From Agelaius tricolor (taxonomy: Eukaryota; Chordata; Aves; Passeriformes; Icteridae): a stretch of 64,000 nt of DNA. The notes under the pieces are model-generated. The model saw only the letters and a list, made by a program, of their open reading frames with translations, was not told where the DNA came from and did not search any database. Position numbers and translations under genes: made by a program. Numbering within the stretch: the stretch's first letter is position 1; each line of letters opens with the position of its first letter. Below are positions 57,713 through 64,000 of this stretch, piece by piece. The DNA is taken from positions 5,766,001 to 5,830,000 of the forward strand of contig JALJCS010000037.1 of NCBI GenBank assembly GCA_023055355.1, given 5' to 3'.

Positions 57713-57994
57713 TCAATTATTTGGAATGTTCCCAATTACCATTTTGATGACTAGTTGATGCTCATTTCCAGGGAGCGTCAGTTTGGCTAAGGCAACATTC
57801 ATAGATTCTGTAGTTCCCAGAGCATTAAGAACACAGCATTGTCTCTTAGTTGGAACAATTCCACACCTCTGGGCATCCTTTTTTGTTAGTGCAGAGATTT
57901 GAGCCCCAATGTCAATCAAAAAGGTTACTAGTAGCCTGTGGAGGCCCGTGATAGCTGGGCTTAATATATATCCTGATTTATTTTTAGTGAGCAT
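57713..57994 (-). pseudogene. ERV copy 2: aspartic protease
   Basis: Identical to 1849-2130. Active-site loop FLIDIGAQISAL. A TGA separates it from RT. Confidence 0.8.
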
Positions 57995-57996
57995 TC

Positions 57997-59965
57997 TTAA
58001 ATAAACCCACGCTCCGCCCCTTTGCCCACCTGTAAGCGGCAGAGAGATTTGTTTCCCGAAAACCCTGTTGGTTTTGGTTCACTGCCTGTGTTCTGTGGGA
58101 GAGGCTGGGGGAGGGTTAGTTTTTGTCCCTGAGAAGGGAGGGGTGCACTGGGTTGAGCCAATGGATTCGGTTTTCGCTGGTGCCAATTATTTATTCTTTT
58201 CTGCAATTTATCAAGGGGCAAACCATCCATCACCTCTTTGGGGACCCACTTTTGAATTCCCAACAACCACCAATGGTGGCAGTTAGAGATCTGTTTTCCT
58301 TTCTCTATATTTTCACTGTCAGGAGCCCCAATAAATCAAACACCTTTGTTATTTTCTGATTTCTATGCCGGGGTTTTTATAGGTCCATCTTGTCTACAAT
58401 AATTAATCAGATCTACTGCAACTTCAGCTCATGTCCAAACTTTATGGCTACTGGCAGGTGAATCAGATTGAGAAGCTGAGGGCTGTGAGGGGGAAGAGTA
58501 GGGAGTGAAGCCAGGATCTCTAGGTCCACTTTGGTCAGGGGAATTCCTGAGGAATCTTATCTAGTCTTTCTACAGGATTCAAAGCCATTGTGGTTTTCTG
58601 TAGAGTCATTGCTGTATGTTTAAGTGTTTCTGGAAGCCCACGAGTTCAATCGGTCATTAGTTCTGGCTTCACAGGTAATTGCATTGGGCATTCAAAACCA
58701 GGAACTAATTTCTTTTCATGAATCTTTTGCAGGCAGGCGGCTTTGTGGACACTTTCTAAGAGCTGGTCGGTGGTGTCAACGATTGCCAGGGGGTCACCCC
58801 TTTCCAAAGGATTCATTCTCCCGGCCCAGAAAGACGCACCCTGTGTCAGGGACCATGCATCACGCTTACCTCCTTATCTCCTGTTGTGAAGAAGGCTCCA
58901 TGTCCCCAGTACCCACTGGCCTCCGGTTAATTTAGTTTGATCTCCACCATCGAGGGACACTCGGAGGACATATTTGTCTCTGATTCTTGTGGGAGGTGCC
59001 CGAATTCTTTTTACAGCTTAGCTAATTCGGTAGCACTGAACGGTATTTGTTTAGTTGTGATAGGTGGGTCAAGATCCTCTTTCGGCAATGCAGAGAGACA
59101 GGGAGACCCACTCGGTAATCAGAATCCAATTTGATTGTGGGATACAAGCACTTACATACCATTGCAGGGAGACTAGTAATGTGTACTACAATGATTAGGT
59201 TAAAATCACATACACAAACTTACGCATATAACAACATCTCTTGCTTGCAGAGTTTAATGGGATTTTCTTTTTCCAGTAAACCCGTTTGATTTAATCTTCT
59301 TGCAATCCAGGTCGAATTTTCAAAGTTCCGTTTGTTTATGCCAAGGCATCCTGTTTTCAAATCTCTTATGTTAACCAGGTCCAAAGTGCATCATCTGTCT
59401 TATGTCCCCCAACATTCCAACAATCCTCATCATTAAGATAGTTCTATTCTGTTTGAACCAAGGGTCTCAAGCGAGGACAGCAGTATTCTCTCCAATTTTT
59501 TACTGCCTCAAGTTCCTGACGGGGATAGATTTGTTTCATGTCAGGAGTTTCCTTTTCCTCTGGCTCTGTAGAGGAATCAGTATGATGTGAATTCTTAGCA
59601 AATTCCTCTCTAAGGGCAGCTCGCAACATATAGATCTCATTTCTATCTTCCTTTAATTCTTTCTGCAAAATTTCAACTAGGTTTTGAAGGGAATCTATTC
59701 TTGCTATTTCCTCGTTTCTTTGCTTAAAAAGGGTTTCTATGGCTGCTGTGAGACAAGCTGCCAAAACTGAGCAGAGGATGGTCTTATTTTTGCCCAGTTT
59801 AACTTCTGTTTCATGTTGTAAAGAACAAATTCTATCTATGACATTTTCTAAATTAAACCAGCTGTTCTCTGCCCAAACCTCCCCCCTTGGAGAAGGCTTG
59901 GCATTCTATTTAGCAAGCAGAGCAGAAAATTCAGCTGTAACTTTTGTGCTAGAGTTTTCAGTCAT
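57997..59965 (-). pseudogene. ERV copy 2: gag remnant
   Basis: The start ATG is at 59965 with one in-frame TAG about 20 codons later. The frame then stays open to 59444 through a coiled-coil segment (59510-59764). Later parts are interrupted, and the 3' part (57997-58266) is Pro/Gln-rich with no clear zinc knuckle. Residue difference Phe/Leu from copy 1 at 59602. Confidence 0.65.
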
Positions 59966-60389
59966 TTTATGAAGGGACCAAAACCATGACAGGGAGGTGC
60001 AAACTTAAGTTAGACAATCTCACAGCCTTTGCTGTGCTCCCCTTTGCTTCCCTGGCTGGGTGAAGAGACCAAATCTCCCTGGGAGGCCCTGCTTAGTTCC
60101 TTCAAGTTGTCCCTTCCTTCCCAGACAGTCCAAATTCACACATAAACAAAAACAGTTTCCCCTTTTGCGCTAAGAGATTTTTTGGGAAATTCTAAAGACA
60201 GAACCCTCAATAGAGTATGGGGGCGTATTTCACCTGGGCGTGCGCAGTTTGTGGGAAATTCAAAGAGCTTTCCTTGCTTTCCAGCTTCGTTCAACCCTTT
60301 CGCGATGAGGGGCTAGGTGTGGCTGAAGCAAATCGTCCTTCCCCTGTTCCAGACTACAAACAGCCTTGCAGACCCTTCTGTCGATCAGA

Positions 60390-60407
60390 ATCCTGTCCAT
60401 GATGCCA
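60390..60407 (-). promoter_or_regulatory. Candidate primer binding site, ERV copy 2
   Basis: The TGG-starting stretch just inside the 5' LTR, same as 4526-4543. The tRNA is not assigned. Confidence 0.45.
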
Positions 60408-60597
60408 ATTTAATGTCACGATCCGCTCATACCAATGGGGGTGGTGATGGTTGGTTAACTGATCTGGGAGTGCAACAGACAACACGGAAAGGGGATTGCA
60501 GTATCAAAACAAATTTATAGAATGACCACAGCAAATGCATGAAAGGAATTAGGGAGAGGAAAAGAATAGAAAAGAGGGGGAGAAAGAGAGAGGGAGT

Positions 60598-61868
60598 TGT
60601 CCTAAGCTGATTATATGATGCTTTTAACCCCAATCATCTTGTTCTGTTTATGCTGCATCATAAGTTTTGCACCTTTAAGACTTGTTGCAGAGAGTGAAGG
60701 GGGGAGAGAAGAAGCAGAAGTTTGTTTTCAGACCCTGCACTCACTCCTCCACATTCCTGCTCCTGGACTGTGTTGTCTGGGGATGAACAGACAGTGGGAC
60801 AGAGCTCTCCTTTGCTTTTAGTTAGTTTTAGCTTGCTGAGGCAAGGAAGTTCCCTGGACTGTGGTTTCTTTTCTTTTTTCCCTTTTCTTTGGACCTCTTG
60901 AAACCTGCTCTGGACTGAACACCCAGAAGAGCACCGGCAGCTAGCACCTGTGGCCCACCAGGCCGGGCCCGGCCCGCAACATTTCCAGCACCGGAGGGAC
61001 TGATAAGAGCCTGTGTGAGCTGAACTGCAACCCAAGGGAGGGGACTTTCTCAGTTTGTCATCTCTTTTGGAGCAACAAGGGGTTTTATTGTTCAATATTG
61101 TTTAGGTTTTATTGTTTAATAAACAGGTTTTTTCCACCTCTTTCCAAGGAACTATTTTCTCCTGGACCGGTTGGGGGGAGTGTTGCAGTGTGACGCCATT
61201 TCCTGTTTCAGGAAACAGGAAAATCCCTCAGGTGTTGGGATAGGTGAAACCTGTCCTTTCCCCTCCCCCTTTGCCCTCCTGCTAAGTGCTGTCCATCAAT
61301 GTTAACATTCCAGCAGGGTCATGGTGTGGTTGGCAGAAGTTCAAAAGATGCCCCTCAGGTCCGGGCTCATTGGCCTGTCCAAGTGTCTTTATCCTTTGAG
61401 CCTTCCCCTCCTCCCACCTGGTTGGTGGCTCACCTGTGCCTTCCCCTGCCCCTGTCCCCGGGCTTAAAAGGAGACGGGACCATGCGGTCTGGATTCTGTT
61501 GGGAGCTGTTACAAGATTCAGAGGTCTGTCATCCTGGAATAAACTCTGGATTAGAACTCTACAGCAGAATCCTCTCCTTTTTCTCTTCACCGTCCCTTGA
61601 ACCTTTTCCACCAGAGGTCAACTGAATTTCTACTATGCCTGGATTTGTTGCGAGTGCCTAGCTGCAGGATGCAGCCGGCCAAATGTATCTCTGAGGTGAA
61701 ACATCACAGCTGCCGCCTTTGGCCCAGCAGCAAGGGTCAGACGAGCCCAGGCACGTCCCACCCGGTAATATTGGGATTAATATTTCATAGGGGAGGGGCC
61801 AAATGAATCTGCTTTCCTAGAGGAGCCCCTTTGGGGGTTCTCCTCAAAATTTGCCCTGAACCAAGACA
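60598..61868 (+). mobile_element. Solo LTR (family B) nested in the 5' LTR, copy 2
   Basis: The duplicate of 4734-6004, with GGAGT on both sides (60593-60597 and 61869-61873). Confidence 0.88.
61181..61789 (+). mobile_element. Solo LTR (family C) nested in family B, copy 2
   Basis: The duplicate of 5317-5925, with GGGGAG on both sides. Confidence 0.75.
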
Positions 61869-63457
61869 GGAGTATAGCTACCAAATGTGGAGAGACTAAG
61901 TCCTCATAGTCCAGCCAACAGAGTTTGCCTAGTCGCGTTGGGAAGATAATGGCCCTGCCTGGTTAACTCAAGGTTAAGTCCTGGTGAACTCAAGGTTCTA
62001 TTATAGTCCATTGCTGAGGGGGGAAACAGAATCTTGAAATGGCTGAGGGGGAACAGATCCAATCAAGAAGAAGAAGTCTATTGAAATTGCTGAGGGGGAA
62101 AAAGGTATTGAAGACGGGTACAGACAGTCCATGTTCTCAGCAGGATAAGTCAGTAGCAGCAGTGAGTGGGACCCACTGTTTCAGGACTGCTTTCTGGGGG
62201 AAACCAGTCTAGGTCCTGTAGGCACATCTCTAGGCAACACTCAGCAGGCATCCTGCTTCAGTCAGGCCAGCACCCCTGCATCAGAATTACAGGTGTCTCA
62301 GTCTCAGTCCTTGGGAGGGGGGCTTCAACCTCGGTGCCTCACGGTGGTAGTGGAGCAGAGGAAGGATTTTCCATGGGGGGGCTACCAAGTTGCCCCAGCA
62401 AGTTCATCTGGCCAAGAGGTGGGAAAATTCCTGGTCTATTGTCGTGAAGCAGGTGCAAGCATATAGGCTGGGTCGCCCTTTGGCAGGCCCTGCTAGAAGC
62501 AGTCACTGAAGACACAGCTGTGAACAATCCCTTGGCAGGCCAGAATTCTGCTCAGGGGCCTCAGGATTTTTGGTGTTCATCCATTACTGGCAGGCCAGAA
62601 TTCCCATCGGTGTCTTTAGGGTCCAAGTGTCTGTCCTGGGAATGGTCGTGAGGCAAATGAGGGGAACTTTAGACTGTCTTTCACACGTATCAGAAAATCT
62701 ATTTACTGAAATAGCCAAAAAGAATGCATAACATTTACAATTGAGGGGGAAAAAGAAAACCAAACTCAAACCGTTGGAGCAATATCATTCTAGAGAATGC
62801 CATGTCTCTATGAAAAATACAAAAAAATTTCTGTTTTCAAACGCACCCACAAATCACCATTTTGCATCCTTTTTGTTGTTGTTGTTGTTTGTTTTAAAGC
62901 TCTGGCACTTATCTGATTCCTTTTTGAGTTAGTTCAGCTCATTAATCTAGTAAGAAAGCTGCTAAAATTAAACAGAAAAACCTATGGGGAACAGGATGCC
63001 ACTTCAGCCATGTTGTAGGGAAGCATTAGGTCAGCCTTCTGTCTTGTAGAAATACATCTGTCATATAGGAAAATCACTGCGTAGCACTATCTTATTTTGA
63101 ACTTTCTCATTGCTACTGGGTTCCTGAATGATCAAGATGGTTTAAACCAAACAACAGCCAGCCCTCTAAGATACTCCCCAAACTATTGCAATGGAATAAC
63201 TTGATCAGGTGAAGAGCTCACTATGCAAAAGCTGAATATGATGTCAAGAATGCTTTGTTGTGGATTACCATTGTTTGGGATCATTTATCCCTTACCCTCC
63301 CATGTAGGTATAGGAAAAAATTAAGAAACCACAAGGCTTTTACAGCTGTTCTTGTATTTTGGGATCGTAAGGACTTGGGTTGGTAAACAAAACTGTGGTG
63401 AGTTTTACTATTGACTTTATCGCTGTTTCACTTTGAATTAACTGCTTTGCATTTCAG

Positions 63458-63588
63458 CTTACCCATCAGTATAATGAGAAGAAGAATATCTTCCTTCCTG
63501 CCCAAAAGATGTTGAATTATGCCTGTGATGTCACGGACTTAAAGACGAAAACCATTGTGATTGAAAGGAAGTATTGGCATGCCACAAG
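63458..63588 (+). CDS. Candidate internal exon, copy 2
   Basis: Identical to 7594-7724 including both splice signals. No substitution separates the copies across the 131 bp. Confidence 0.55.
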
Positions 63589-63701
63589 GTAACTGGAGTG
63601 AGCTGTCTTTCCTCCTCAGCTTCACTGTGATAGTAGAATTTTAATTAGCAGTTCCAAAACTTTGTCTTAGCATAGTCTGGTGACATATCTCAGTAGAGCA
63701 G

Positions 63702-64000
63702 TGTCCTAGGGTGACTTTATGATGCTTGTATCCCCAGCCATCTGTTCTGTTAATGCTGGATATTCTATTCTCTGCCTTCAAGACTGGTTCTGAGAGCAAA
63801 GGTTGGGAGAAGAAGAAGCACGGAGTTTGTTATCACAGGCTGCACTCACTCTTCTAAAAGCAACACTGCTCCACATTCTGTGCTGCACTGTGTTGTCTGG
63901 GCACTGATGGAGCAGAACAGAGTGTTGTTTGCTTTTCAGTTGGTTTAGCTGGCTGAGGCAGAGTTTTCCCTGGACTGTCTTTTTTTCTTTCCCTTTTCTT
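63702..64000 (+). mobile_element. Family B LTR, copy 2 (cut by window edge)
   Basis: The first 299 bp of the duplicate of 7838-8693, starting TGTCCTAGGG after AGCAG. Confidence 0.85.

Larger units (their letters stand above)
49957..62685 (-). mobile_element. Complete but defective endogenous retrovirus (ERV copy 2)
   Basis: A minus-strand provirus with 5' LTR on the right (60414-62685) and 3' LTR on the left (49957-50942), flanked by GGTAT and CGTAT (four of five match). Order of remains: leader, gag, protease, RT, RNase H, integrase, env. It spans 12.7 kb, or about 10.8 kb without later insertions. The class is not certain: the 5-bp duplication points toward ERVL-like integration, while an env gene and the protease wording are also seen in class I-like avian elements. 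Stops and frameshifts in gag, pro-RT, RT and env make it non-functional. Confidence 0.88.
60414..62685 (-). mobile_element. ERV copy 2: 5' LTR (family A) with nested insertions
   Basis: The same structure as 4550-6821. The right flank CGTAT (62686-62690) is the target-site duplication partner of GGTAT at 49952-49956. Confidence 0.87.
55852..64000. repeat. Right copy of the ~55.86-kb tandem duplication (partial)
   Basis: This matches 1-8136. Because the host sequence to the right of both ERVs is the same and the complete ERV keeps near-matching target-site duplications, the repeat unit equals ERV plus about 43 kb of host DNA, or a larger unit with that period. Confidence 0.93.

Overview
This window is vertebrate nuclear DNA, most likely from a songbird (passerine). 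The evidence is CR1 LINE fragments on both strands, several avian-style LTR families, an alpharetrovirus-like Env TM fragment, AT-rich intron-like spacers, and no bacterial gene organisation. I find no intact host gene. The best host coding evidence is one 131-bp internal exon (7594-7724, repeated at 63458-63588) and a weaker candidate terminal exon on the minus strand near 20.9 kb. LTR elements make up more than a third of the window. That density, together with tandem arrays, would fit a repeat-rich compartment such as a W chromosome or a pericentromeric or ampliconic region, but this is inference.

Layout. The first 8,136 bases recur almost perfectly at 55852-64000, so two adjacent copies of a unit about 55.86 kb long are visible, each cut by the window edge. 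Positions 1-6821 are the pol, gag, leader and 5' LTR part of a minus-strand endogenous retrovirus (ERV). The second copy is complete at 49957-62685 with a 5-bp target-site duplication (4 of 5 bases match). Between the two ERVs (6822-49956) lies about 43 kb of host sequence. In order it holds: the exon; an LTR with a replaced core (7838-8693); AT-rich sequence with CR1 pieces; an ERVL-like LTR (about 18.8-19.35 kb); a solo LTR (21921-22521); a 1.2-kb solo LTR (24173-25373) next to CR1; a GC-richer block of degenerate repeats (26.8-31.9 kb) that includes an alpharetrovirus-like LTR and a pentanucleotide region that flips strand; quiet sequence (31.9-38.3 kb); an LTR plus Env TM remnant (38330-39250) abutting a 432-bp tandem array (39.25-42.85 kb); paired GAAA arrays; and a CR1 split by a solo LTR (46.9-48.3 kb).

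The complete ERV is defective in gag, protease-RT, RT and env but still shows its order: LTR, leader, gag, protease, RT, RNase H, integrase, env, LTR. Its 5' LTR was hit by a solo LTR that was itself hit by another solo LTR. Its env holds a further solo LTR. Its two LTRs share a 595-bp tract with one mismatch, while the adjacent 86 bp differ at about 17 positions, which is the pattern expected from gene conversion. Its surface Env contains an internal domain duplication separated by 57-bp in-frame repeats.

The most unusual structures are the tandem 55.86-kb unit, the homogenised CpG-rich 432-bp hairpin array fused to a retroviral env remnant, and the LTR conversion tract. All alignments were made by eye. 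Family names are descriptive, and boundaries marked approximate should be treated so.
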